Of a stretch of DNA of 35,668 nucleotides, positions 1 to 7,348 are shown one piece after another. The translations under genes were made by a program, and so were the position numbers. The DNA lies in NCBI RefSeq assembly GCF_003545805.1, contig NZ_NMQR01000043.1, positions 1-35,668 of the forward strand, written 5' to 3'. The notes under the pieces are model-generated. The model saw nothing but the letters and a program-made list of their open reading frames with translations. It was not told the origin of the DNA and ran no database searches. Positions within the stretch are counted from its first letter, which is position 1, and each line of letters opens with the position of its first letter. The stretch comes from Photorhabdus sp. CRCIA-P01. Lineage in GTDB: Bacteria > Pseudomonadota > Gammaproteobacteria > Enterobacterales > Enterobacteriaceae.

Positions 1-1
1 T

Positions 2-283
2 GTGGATGGGGCGGGTTACAACAAAGCTCATCTTGTGAAGGAGTGGGCTTATGTTAGCAATATTGAGTTACATTACCTTCCTCCATACAGCCCAAATTTA
101 AACCCGATAGAGCGATTATGGAAGGTCATGAATGAACAGGTTCGAAATAACCGTTATTTCGCTGATAAGCATGAATTTCGAGACAAAGTCTTCAAATTTT
201 TCACCACAACGTTACCTGATATAGCGGACTCGCTGACGTCTAGAATTAACGACCATTTTCAGGTGCTAAAAACTGCATCTTGA
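2..283 (+). CDS. IS630-family transposase, C-terminal part (cut by window edge)
   Basis: This is the C-terminal ~93 residues of a DDE transposase; the upstream part lies outside the window, so the GTG at 2 is an internal codon. The motif DGAGYNKA holds the second catalytic Asp, and LPPYSPNLNPIERLWK holds the catalytic Glu. This pairing is typical of the IS630/Tc1-mariner superfamily (DDE_3 domain). The frame runs undisturbed to a TGA at 281-283. IS630 elements insert at TA dinucleotides. The copy abuts the lectin array and may have helped shape it. Whether the full element is intact cannot be judged here. Confidence 0.9.
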   Translation: MDGAGYNKAHLVKEWAYVSNIELHYLPPYSPNLNPIERLWKVMNEQVRNNRYFADKHEFRDKVFKFFTTTLPDIADSLTSRINDHFQVLKTAS

Positions 284-298
284 AGTTTCTTGGGTATA
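269..298. mobile_element. Presumed right end of the IS630-family element
   Basis: The transposase stop codon lies inside a segment reading TGCATCTTGAAGTTTCTTGG followed by GTATA, with a TA at 297-298. IS630 ends are terminal inverted repeats next to a duplicated TA, and the coding region often runs almost to the end. The left end is outside the window, so the inverted repeat cannot be confirmed. The position is inferred. Confidence 0.35.
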
Positions 299-392
299 TC
301 AATATAAATTATTTTCTCTTTTCGTCGGAGTTAACATAATTTAAAAAATGAAAGCTCGGCACCGGTTTAAATTATTGCGTAAATATAATATA

Positions 393-729
393 CTATCAGG
401 CATTTTTAATAAAATTAAAACAACCATAAAATATATTTAAAACAGAAATTCAAATGAAACTTTAAAACAATGAAATAATTTACATGCAATTAATTGTTTT
501 TAAATGATTGTATGCAAAAATATATACCAATACTTAGAGCTTTATAATATAGAATCTTTTTTCCAATGATTTAACAATCATAAATCAACTTCAAATAACA
601 CATTAATAATTTATTGTTTAATAAAACAATCAGGATATAAACAAAAAAATTAATTCCAAAAACTCAATATTTTTATTATTAAATAAGTATTTATTGAACC
701 TGAAAATTATTTTTAACGAGGATATGTAT
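393..729 (+). promoter_or_regulatory. Upstream module of lectin gene 1 (promoter and leader)
   Basis: This AT-rich segment is homologous to the regions upstream of the other four lectin genes. It begins with ATCAGGCATTTTTAATAAAA, contains an A/T box (AAAAATATATAC, 516-527) and a perfect TATAAT at 543-548, and ends with a TTATTAAATAAGTATTTA block and a GAGGA Shine-Dalgarno at 718-722. There is no good -35 hexamer 17 bp upstream of the TATAAT; that position reads ATATAT. If TATAAT is the -10 box, the untranslated leader is about 175 nt. The promoter assignment is an inference from conservation. Confidence 0.5.
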
Positions 730-1842
730 ATGAAAAAAGAGCCAATTAATACATCAAATCCAGACAATATCGAGTTATCTGTTACAAACGAGATAGAAGC
801 CGAAAATTCACCTATCGCGGTGTCCGGCATTGTCTCAGTAACGAACACCTACAACGGTCGACTCGAAGTTTTTGGTGTAAGCACTGATAATGCAGTATGG
901 CGCAATGGACAAACGACACATACAGGCTCTTCCTGGACCGGCTGGACCTCACTCGGTTTAAAAGCGACCAGCAAACCTGCCGTTCACATCAATTCAGACG
1001 GTCGATTGGAAGTATTTGTACGTGGTGCCGATAATGCCCTATGGCATAACTGGCAAACCGCCCCCAACGCCGGTTGGTCAGGCTGGCAATCTTTAGGTGG
1101 AACGATCACCAGTAACCCTGTGGTATCCGTCAACACCGATAGCCGGCTTGAAGTCTTTGCCCGCGGCGCCGACAACACACTTTGGCATATCTGGCAAACC
1201 GCTCCCCACTCCAATCCGTGGTCAAGCTGGTATTCCCTGGGCCAAGTGATTACCAGTAACCCGGCAGTCCATATCAACTCTGATGGTCGGCTTGAGGTTT
1301 TTGCCCGCGGAGCCGACAACGCACTCTGGCACATATGGCAAACCGCTCCCCATACCGGTTCTTGGTCAAGCTGGCAGTCATTAGGTGGCACCATCACGAG
1401 TGATCCAGTGGTCATCCGCACCGTCGATGGCTGGCTTGAGGTTTTTGTACGCGCCATCGATAATGCACTCTGGCACATCTGGCAACTCGCCCCTTACTCC
1501 AATCAGTGGTCTAACTGGGCCTCATTGGGTGGCTCTATCACCAGTGCCCCTACAGTAATAAAGTACTTCGACAATCGGCTTGTCGTCTTTGTACGCGCTA
1601 CCGATAACGCACTCTGGCACATCTGGAAAAGTGATACCCATTCTGGTCCATGGTCCAACTGGACTTCATTGGGCGGCGTACTTTCCAGCGGCCCAGAAGC
1701 CGTGGAAAACTCTAATGGTCAACTTGAGGTCTTTGTACGCGGTGACGACGCACTTTGGCACATCTGGCAAATCGCTCCCGATAAATGGTCTAACTGGACC
1801 TCTCTTGGCGGTACCTTAATCGACGCTTCCGTGATCAAATAA
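730..1842 (+). CDS. PLL-like seven-bladed beta-propeller lectin, copy 1
   Basis: A 370-residue protein built from seven repeats of about 46 residues on the pattern (D/N)GRLEVFxRGxDNALWHIWQ, then a Trp-rich W(S)xWxSLGG segment and an ITSNPxV strand. This is the fold of the Photorhabdus PLL/PHL lectins, which bind L-fucose and O-methylated sugars in pockets between blades. The N-terminal ~40 residues (MKKEPINTSNPDN...) are polar, acidic and outside the propeller, with no signal peptide. Blade 1 is divergent (GRLEVFGVSTDNAVW), and blades 5-7 carry changes such as DGWLEVFVRAIDN and RLVVFVRATDN. ATG 730 is chosen because GAGGA at 718-722 gives 7-nt spacing; TTG 694 and ATG 724 are upstream in frame but badly placed. 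Sugar specificity is not predictable from sequence. Confidence 0.9.
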   Translation: MKKEPINTSNPDNIELSVTNEIEAENSPIAVSGIVSVTNTYNGRLEVFGVSTDNAVWRNGQTTHTGSSWTGWTSLGLKATSKPAVHINSDGRLEVFVRGADNALWHNWQTAPNAGWSGWQSLGGTITSNPVVSVNTDSRLEVFARGADNTLWHIWQTAPHSNPWSSWYSLGQVITSNPAVHINSDGRLEVFARGADNALWHIWQTAPHTGSWSSWQSLGGTITSDPVVIRTVDGWLEVFVRAIDNALWHIWQLAPYSNQWSNWASLGGSITSAPTVIKYFDNRLVVFVRATDNALWHIWKSDTHSGPWSNWTSLGGVLSSGPEAVENSNGQLEVFVRGDDALWHIWQIAPDKWSNWTSLGGTLIDASVIK

Positions 1843-1882
1843 TCTGGCAGGAGCTAGATTCACACAATATACGCGTAATTTT

Positions 1883-1930
1883 CTGGCCCGATGCATTAGA
1901 GAAAACATTCACTGCTCTGTATCGGGCCAG
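1883..1930 (+). terminator. Hairpin downstream of lectin gene 1
   Basis: CTGGCCCGATGCA (1883-1895) pairs with TGTATCGGGCCAG (1918-1930) as a 13-bp stem with one G-U pair. It lies about 40 nt after the stop codon. No U-tract follows, so it may be a transcript-stabilising or processing hairpin rather than an intrinsic terminator. Related hairpins follow all five lectin genes. Confidence 0.55.
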
Positions 1931-2093
1931 TAGTACCTAATTTGCTGGAGTTAACCCAATTCTCAACACACAAACCTTGCATTCGCTCAAACTCTCGTAT
2001 TTTATTGACGACAAACATATAATTTTATCCATCTAAAATAGACACTTAGTTGCATTATCTGGAAAGTAATATCTAACAAAGCAACCACTTGAT

Positions 2094-2422
2094 TATCAGA
2101 TGTTTCTAATAAAATTAAAATAATCATGATAAAAATATATTTTCAAATATAATAAAAAGGAAACCTTAAAACAGGAAATAATTCATTTATAATTTATCAC
2201 CTTTGAATAACCGCATGTAAAAACATATATAAGCGCATGAAATTTTATAATTTAACATTACATTTATTTGACACTTTACGGTTCATAAACCAGTATCAAA
2301 TAGAATATTCATTATTTCTCTAAAGAATAAAAGTAAGAATATTAATTCAAAGAATTAAATATCTTGCTTATTAAATAACTATTTAGTGAATCTCAAAGAT
2401 TATTACTAAAGAGGATATATAT
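2094..2422 (+). promoter_or_regulatory. Upstream module of lectin gene 2 (promoter and leader)
   Basis: Homologous to the other lectin upstream modules. It opens with ATCAGATGTTTCTAATAAAA, has the AT-rich box near 2218-2231 (AAAAACATATATAA) and TATAAT at 2246-2251. It ends in GCTTATTAAATAACTATTTA and an AGAGGA Shine-Dalgarno (2410-2415), 7 nt before the ATG. The implied leader is about 165-170 nt. The stretch before it (about 1931-2093) holds nothing else I can identify. Confidence 0.5.
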
Positions 2423-3544
2423 ATGCAAGAACAATCTATCAATACATCAAATCCAGATAATACCGAGCTATCTGTTACAGATCAGCTAGCAACCGAAAAC
2501 TCACCTATCGCGGTATCTGGAACTGTCTCAGTAACTAACACTGCCAACGGGCGGCTCAAGGTTTTCGGTGTGAGTACTGACAATGTAATATTACAGAATG
2601 AGCAAACGACACATACAGGTTCCTCCTGGATTGGCTGGTCCTCACTTGGCTTAAAAGTGACTAGCAAACCCGCCGTCCATATCAATTCAGACGGTCGATT
2701 AGAAGTATTTGCACGTGGTACCGATAATGCGCTATGGCATAACTGCCAAATTGCTCCTAACGCCGGTTTTTTAGGCTGGCAATCTTTAGGTGGCATGATT
2801 ACCAGTAACCCCGTGGTATATGTCAACGCCAATAGCCGACTTGAAGTCTTTGCGCGCGGCGCCGATAACACACTCTGGCACATCTGGCAAACCGCTCCCC
2901 ATTCCGGTCCGTGGTCTAATTGGTGTTCTCTGGGCCAAGTAATCACTAGTAATCCAGCAATCCATATCAACTCCGATGGTCGATTAGAGGTCTTTGCTCG
3001 GGGTGCCGATAACGCACTCTGGCATGTCTGGCAAACCACTCCCCATGCCGGGTGGTCTAGCTGGCAATCATTAGGTGGCATCATCACGAGTGATCCAGTG
3101 GTCATCCGCACCGTTGATGGTCGGCTTGAGGTCTTTGTGCGTGGTGTCGATAATGCATTCTGGCACATCGGGCAAACCGGCCCCTATTCCAGTCAGTGGT
3201 CTAACTGGAGCTCATTGAGTGGTATTATCACCAGCGCCCCTACGGTGGCAAAGAACTGCGACGGCCGGCTTGAAGTCTTTGTGCGCGGCGCAAACAAAGC
3301 ACTCTCACTCTTCCATATCTGGCAAAATGATACCTATTCCGGTTCATGGTCCAACTGGGCCACATTGGGTACTGGGCTTTCCAGCGGCTCAGAAGTCACG
3401 ACGAACTCTGATGGTCAGTTTGTAGTCTTTGTTCTCTGCGGCAACACACTCTTCCACATCTGGCAAACCACCTGCAATGCCAATCAGTGGTCTAATTGGG
3501 TTTCCCTCGGTAGTATTTTTATCGACGCTTCCGTGATCAAATAA
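2423..3544 (+). CDS. PLL-like seven-bladed beta-propeller lectin, copy 2 (most divergent blades)
   Basis: A 373-residue paralogue of the preceding lectin with the same layout: a ~40-residue polar N-terminus (MQEQSINTSNPDN...), then seven ~46-residue blades. It has the most eroded repeats of the five. Blade 1 reads GRLKVFGVSTDNVILQNEQ and lacks the usual Trp; blade 6 has an insertion (GANKALSLFHIWQ); blade 7 reads GQFVVFVLCGNTLFHIWQ. Sugar sites in PLL proteins lie between neighbouring blades, so some pockets are probably lost or changed. The ATG at 2423 has GAGGA 7 nt upstream. It is probably a functional lectin with altered valency, or one undergoing decay; the frame is intact to the shared C-terminal IDASVIK. 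Confidence 0.88.
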   Translation: MQEQSINTSNPDNTELSVTDQLATENSPIAVSGTVSVTNTANGRLKVFGVSTDNVILQNEQTTHTGSSWIGWSSLGLKVTSKPAVHINSDGRLEVFARGTDNALWHNCQIAPNAGFLGWQSLGGMITSNPVVYVNANSRLEVFARGADNTLWHIWQTAPHSGPWSNWCSLGQVITSNPAIHINSDGRLEVFARGADNALWHVWQTTPHAGWSSWQSLGGIITSDPVVIRTVDGRLEVFVRGVDNAFWHIGQTGPYSSQWSNWSSLSGIITSAPTVAKNCDGRLEVFVRGANKALSLFHIWQNDTYSGSWSNWATLGTGLSSGSEVTTNSDGQFVVFVLCGNTLFHIWQTTCNANQWSNWVSLGSIFIDASVIK

Positions 3545-3584
3545 TCTGGCAGGAGTCAGCTTCGCACAATACATGCATAATCTT

Positions 3585-3633
3585 CTGGCCCGATGCATTT
3601 AAGGAAAACATTTACTTCGCTGCATCGGACCAG
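3585..3633 (+). terminator. Hairpin downstream of lectin gene 2
   Basis: CTGGCCCGATGCA (3585-3597) pairs with TGCATCGGACCAG (3621-3633), 12 of 13 pairs. It is homologous in sequence and position to the hairpins after the other lectin genes. No U-tract follows. Confidence 0.5.
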
Positions 3634-3691
3634 TAGTACCTAATTTGCTGGAGTTAACCCAATAGCCAGATAACAAATTGTGTAAATAACT

Positions 3692-3786
3692 TTCCAAAAT
3701 GGTGCTACATCTTATCTACCAACAACCCTATGTATAACAATGAGTTGAAGAAAACCGCGTGTAGCGGAATTATGAAACCTTATTTA
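3692..3786 (+). repeat. ~95-bp dispersed repeat, copy A
   Basis: A segment starting TTCCAAAATGGTGCTACATC and including CTATGTATAACAATGAGTTG recurs with scattered substitutions at 8566-8661, after lectin gene 5. In both places it follows the lectin-gene hairpin. No open reading frame is evident. It marks a shared 3' flank for copies 2 and 5 of the array. Confidence 0.6.
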
Positions 3787-3799
3787 CTTTAATAATGAT

Positions 3800-4139
3800 C
3801 ATCAGATATTTTGAACAAAAATAAAATAACCGTAAAAAAACAGACTTAAAATAGAAAATAAATAAAACTTTAAAATAAGAAAATAATTTATATACAATTA
3901 ATGTTTTTTAGACGCTCGTATTTAAAAATATATATCAACATATAGAGCCACATAATATAAAATCACATTTCTCCGATAACTTAAGAATTATAATTCAACG
4001 TCAAATAAAATATTACTGATTCATTTTATGAAGAGAAATATAAGAACGCAATCGAAAGTATTAATGTGAAATCAAACATATTTCTTATTAAATGACTATC
4101 TAATGAATTTAAAAAATTATGCCCAAAAAGGATATATAT
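3800..4139 (+). promoter_or_regulatory. Upstream module of lectin gene 3 (promoter and leader)
   Basis: The third copy of the AT-rich upstream module. The A/T box is near 3922-3936 (TTAAAAATATATATC). The -10-like element reads CATAAT at 3951-3956, weaker than the TATAAT of the other copies. It ends in TCTTATTAAATGACTATCTA and an AAAGGA Shine-Dalgarno (4127-4132), 7 nt before ATG 4140. Confidence 0.45.
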
Positions 4140-5258
4140 ATGAAAAAAGAATCTATTAATACACCAGATCCAGATAATACCGAGTCATCTGTTGCAAACA
4201 AAGTAGAAATATCCAACGAAATCTCTTGGACAGCATTACCCGGAGTTATCTCAGCGGCAAACAACGCTGATGGCAGGCTCGAGGTTTTCGGCGTGAGCAC
4301 CGATAATGCTGTGTGGCACAGTTGGCAAACAGTACCAAATACCGGATCTTCCTGGTCTGGCTGGTACTCACTGAATGAAGGAGCGACCAGCAAACCCGCC
4401 GTCTACATTAATTCAGACGGCAGATTGGAAGTATTCGTACGTGGCACAGATAATGCCCTATGGCATAACGGGCAAACCGCCCCCAACGCCAGTTGGTCAG
4501 GCTGGCAATCTTTAGGTGGTCAGATCACCAGCAATCCAGTGGTATATATCAACTCCGATGGACGGCTTGAGGTCTTTGCGCGCGGCTCTGATAATGCTCT
4601 CTGGCACGTCTGGCAAACCGCTCCCCATGCAGGTCCATGGTCGAACTGGCAGTCACTAAATGGCGTGCTTACCAGTGATCCAGCGGTATATATCAATGCC
4701 AGTGGTCTGCTTGAGGTCTTTGCGCGCAGCAACGATTACTCTCTCTGGTACATCAAGCAAACGACTTCTCATACCTACCCCTGGACAAATTGGCAGTCAC
4801 TGAGTGGTGTGATAACCAGCAATCCGGTGGTAATCAGCAACTCTGACGGCCGGCTTGAGGTTTTTGCACGCGGCTCCGATAACGCTCTCTGGCACATCTG
4901 GCAAGTTGCTCCTAATGCAGGTTGGACAAACTGGCAGTCACTGTCCGGTGTCATCACCAGCGACCCAGCAGTACATATCAACGCCGACGGCCGGCTTGAG
5001 GTCTTTGCGCGGGGCCCCAATAACGCTCTCTGGCACATCTGGCAGACGATTGCATCTGGTTTATGGTCTGAATGGGCCTCATTGTCTGGTGCGATTACCA
5101 GCGCTCCTACGGTGGCGAAGAATGCTGACGGCCGACTTGAAGTTTTTGCACGCGGTGCGGATAACGCCCTCTGGCACATTCAGCAAACTACATCATTATC
5201 GTGGTCCGCTTGGGCATCCCTCGGCGGCACCTTAATCGATGTTTCAGCGGTTAAATAA
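4140..5258 (+). CDS. PLL-like seven-bladed beta-propeller lectin, copy 3
   Basis: A 372-residue paralogue with seven blades of the DGRLEVFxRGxDNALWHxWQ type after a polar N-terminus (MKKESINTPDPDN...). Blade 1 is of the divergent GVSTDNAVWHSWQ kind seen in copies 1, 2 and 5. Blade 4 departs from the pattern (SGLLEVFARSNDYSLWYIKQ), changing the aromatic and acidic residues that line inter-blade pockets in characterised PLL proteins. ATG 4140 is preferred over the in-frame ATG 4119 because AAGGA at 4128-4132 gives a 7-nt spacing and the N-terminus then matches the paralogues. No signal peptide is present. It sits in its own transcription unit. Confidence 0.9.
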   Translation: MKKESINTPDPDNTESSVANKVEISNEISWTALPGVISAANNADGRLEVFGVSTDNAVWHSWQTVPNTGSSWSGWYSLNEGATSKPAVYINSDGRLEVFVRGTDNALWHNGQTAPNASWSGWQSLGGQITSNPVVYINSDGRLEVFARGSDNALWHVWQTAPHAGPWSNWQSLNGVLTSDPAVYINASGLLEVFARSNDYSLWYIKQTTSHTYPWTNWQSLSGVITSNPVVISNSDGRLEVFARGSDNALWHIWQVAPNAGWTNWQSLSGVITSDPAVHINADGRLEVFARGPNNALWHIWQTIASGLWSEWASLSGAITSAPTVAKNADGRLEVFARGADNALWHIQQTTSLSWSAWASLGGTLIDVSAVK

Positions 5259-5297
5259 TCTCGAAAGATCAGCTTGGTACAAGACTCGCATAACATT

Positions 5298-5345
5298 CTG
5301 GCCGGACGCATTAAGAAAAACATTCACTATTCTGCATCCGGCCAG
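5298..5345 (+). terminator. Hairpin downstream of lectin gene 3 (compensated stem)
   Basis: CTGGCCGGACGCA (5298-5310) pairs with TGCATCCGGCCAG (5333-5345), 13 bp with one G-U pair. Compared with the hairpin after gene 1, a C-to-G change in the left arm is matched by G-to-C in the right arm. Such covariation argues that the folded RNA matters. Confidence 0.55.
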
Positions 5346-5409
5346 TAGTACTTCATTTGATAGAGTTAATTCAATACTCGACACACAAACCCTGTATTCA
5401 CTCGAAATC

Positions 5410-5726
5410 GTTCCCGTTATTTATGATAAAAATATATTTTTCAAATATAAGAAAAAGGAAACATTAAAACAGGGAAATAATTTATTTATAACTTATTATT
5501 TTTGAATGACTGTATGTAAAAATATATACAAGCACAAGAGGTTTTATAATGTAGCATCACATCCACTTAATACTTCACGGACCATCAATCAGCATTAAAT
5601 AAAGCATTAACTATTTCTTCAAAGAATAAAGAGTAAAAGTGTGAATGTTAATTCATAGAATTAAACATTTTGCTTATTAAATGACTATTTAGTGAATCTA
5701 AAAAATCATTTCTAACGAGGATATAT
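5410..5726 (+). promoter_or_regulatory. Upstream module of lectin gene 4 (promoter and leader)
   Basis: A 317-bp module that differs from the one before lectin gene 5 (7032-7348) by only 7 substitutions and no gaps. It carries the AAAAATATATAC box (5518-5529), TATAAT at 5545-5550, the GCTTATTAAATGACTATTTA block and GAGGA at 5717-5721. The near identity indicates recent duplication or gene conversion. Confidence 0.55.
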
Positions 5727-6857
5727 ATGCAAGAAAAAGCTATTAATATACCAAAGCCAGATAATGCCGAGTTTTCTGTTACAAATGAGCTAATACAGCT
5801 AAAAACCGGAAACTCATCTATCGCGATGTCCAGCATTACCTCAGTGACTAACAAACCCGCTGTTTCTCGTAATTTGGATGGTCGATTGGAAGTATTCATG
5901 CGCGGTGCTGACAACGCCCTCTGGCACATCTGGCAAACCGCGTCCAATTCCGATTGGTCAAACTGGCAATCTTTAGGGAACACCATTACCAGTAACCCTG
6001 CCGTACATGCTAACGCCGATGGTCGCCTTGAAGTCTTTGCCCGCGGTGCTGATAACACGCTCTGGCACATCTGGCAAACCGCGCCCAATTCCAGTTGGTC
6101 AGACTGGCAATCTTTAGGGAGCACAATTACCAGTGACCCTGCCGTATATGCTAACGCCGATGGTCGTCTTGAAGTCTTTGCCCGCGGTGCTGATAACACG
6201 CTCTGGCACATCTGGCAAACCGCGCCCAATTCCGGCTGGTCAGACTGGCAATCTTTAGGGAACACAATTACCAGTAACCCTGCCGTATATGCTAACGCCG
6301 ATGGTCGTCTTGAAGTCTTTGCCCGCGGTGCCGATAACGCCCTCTGGCATATCTGGCAAACCGCGCCCAATTCCGGCTGGTCAGACTGGCAATCTTTAGG
6401 GAACACAATTACTAGCAACCCTGCCGTATATGCCAACGCCGATGGTCGCCTTGAAGTCTTTGCCCGCGGCACCGATAACGCCCTCTGGCACATCTGGCAA
6501 ACCGCGCCCAATTCCGGCTGGTCAGACTGGCAATCTTTAAAGAACACAATTACTAGCAACCCTGCCGTATATGCCAACGCCGATGGTCGCCTTGAAGTCT
6601 TTGCCCGCGGCGCCGATAACATCCATAACGCCCTCTGGCACATCTGGCAAACCGCGCCCAATTCCGGCTGGTCAGACTACTGGCAATATTTAGGGAACGT
6701 ACTTACCAGTGACCCTGCCGTATATGCTAACGCCGATGGTCGCCTTGAAGTCTTTGCTCGCGGCTCCGATAAAGCGCTCTGGCACATCTGGCAGAAGGTA
6801 GCATCCTGTTCATGGTCTAGTTCATGGTCTGGCTGGACATCCCTTGGGGCACCTTGA
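5727..6857 (+). CDS. PLL-like seven-bladed beta-propeller lectin, copy 4 (C-terminus frameshifted, blade order changed)
   Basis: A 376-residue lectin with seven highly uniform repeats; blades 2-6 are almost identical at both protein and DNA level (138-bp period). It lacks the divergent first blade of its paralogues: its first repeat is preceded by NKPAVSRN, which in the others precedes blade 2. One blade therefore seems lost and one canonical blade duplicated, restoring seven. Blade 6 has a three-residue insertion (ADNIHNALWH). The C-terminus ends SLGAP where paralogues read SLGGTLIDASVIK: one base is missing in the run at 6844-6849, and restoring the frame still meets a TAA at 6866-6868. Whether ring closure survives this loss is unknown. 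Start ATG 5727 has GAGGA 5 nt upstream. Confidence 0.88.
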   Translation: MQEKAINIPKPDNAEFSVTNELIQLKTGNSSIAMSSITSVTNKPAVSRNLDGRLEVFMRGADNALWHIWQTASNSDWSNWQSLGNTITSNPAVHANADGRLEVFARGADNTLWHIWQTAPNSSWSDWQSLGSTITSDPAVYANADGRLEVFARGADNTLWHIWQTAPNSGWSDWQSLGNTITSNPAVYANADGRLEVFARGADNALWHIWQTAPNSGWSDWQSLGNTITSNPAVYANADGRLEVFARGTDNALWHIWQTAPNSGWSDWQSLKNTITSNPAVYANADGRLEVFARGADNIHNALWHIWQTAPNSGWSDYWQYLGNVLTSDPAVYANADGRLEVFARGSDKALWHIWQKVASCSWSSSWSGWTSLGAP

Positions 6858-6920
6858 GCGACGCTTAAACAATGAAATAATCTGTCAAGCTCAGCTCCGC
6901 ACAAGACATACATAACTTTT

Positions 6921-6966
6921 TGGCCTGATGCATTAGAGAAAACATTCACTGTGCTGCATCGGGCCA
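6921..6966 (+). terminator. Hairpin downstream of lectin gene 4
   Basis: TGGCCTGATGCA (6921-6932) pairs with TGCATCGGGCCA (6955-6966), 12 bp including one G-U pair. It corresponds to the hairpins after the other lectin genes. No clear U-tract follows. Confidence 0.5.
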
Positions 6967-7031
6967 GTAGTCCCTTATTTGCTGGAATTAACCCAATATT
7001 CGACACACAAGCCGGGAATTCACTCAAGTTC

Positions 7032-7348
7032 GCTCCCGTTATTTATAATAAAAATATATTTTTCAAATATAAGAAAAAAGAAACATTAAAACAGGGAAAT
7101 AATTTATTTATAACTTATTATTTTTGAATGACTGTATGTAAAAATATATACAAGCACAAGAGGTTTTATAATGTAGCATCGCATCCACTTAATACTTCAC
7201 GGACTATCAATCAGCATTAAATAAAGCATTAACTATTTCTTCAAAGAATAAAGAGTAAAAGTGTGAATGTTAATTCATAGAATTAAACATTTTGCTTATT
7301 AAATGACTATTTAGTGAATCTGAAAAATTATTTCTAACGAGGATATAT
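7032..7348 (+). promoter_or_regulatory. Upstream module of lectin gene 5 (promoter and leader)
   Basis: The near-identical twin of the gene 4 module (7 differences in 317 bp). TATAAT is at 7167-7172, the AAAAATATATAC box at 7140-7151, and GAGGA lies 5 nt before the ATG. The implied leader is about 170 nt. Confidence 0.55.

Noticed and set aside
694-729. TTG 694 (or ATG 724) as the start of lectin 1
   Set aside because: The ribosome-binding site at 718-722 fits ATG 730, and the paralogues share the MKKE/MQEQ opening from that point.
1843-2093. Intrinsic terminators with U-tracts after the lectin genes
   Set aside because: The hairpins are real, but none is followed by a T-run, so classical termination is not supported.
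5239-5505. Plus-strand open frame of 88 codons after lectin 3
   Set aside because: It covers the lectin 3 tail, the conserved hairpin and the gene 4 promoter module; no coding signature.
5648-6661. Long minus-strand open frame antisense to lectin 4, and similar ones under the other lectin genes (984-1478, 2482-3168, 4775-5179)
   Set aside because: They arise because the repeated blade DNA lacks stops in that frame; the translations are mere copies of the repeat (CQRALSAPRAKTSSRPSA...), with no ribosome-binding sites.
5727-6857. CRISPR-like or VNTR interpretation of the 138-bp repeats
   Set aside because: The repeats are contiguous, in frame and encode beta-propeller blades; there are no spacers.
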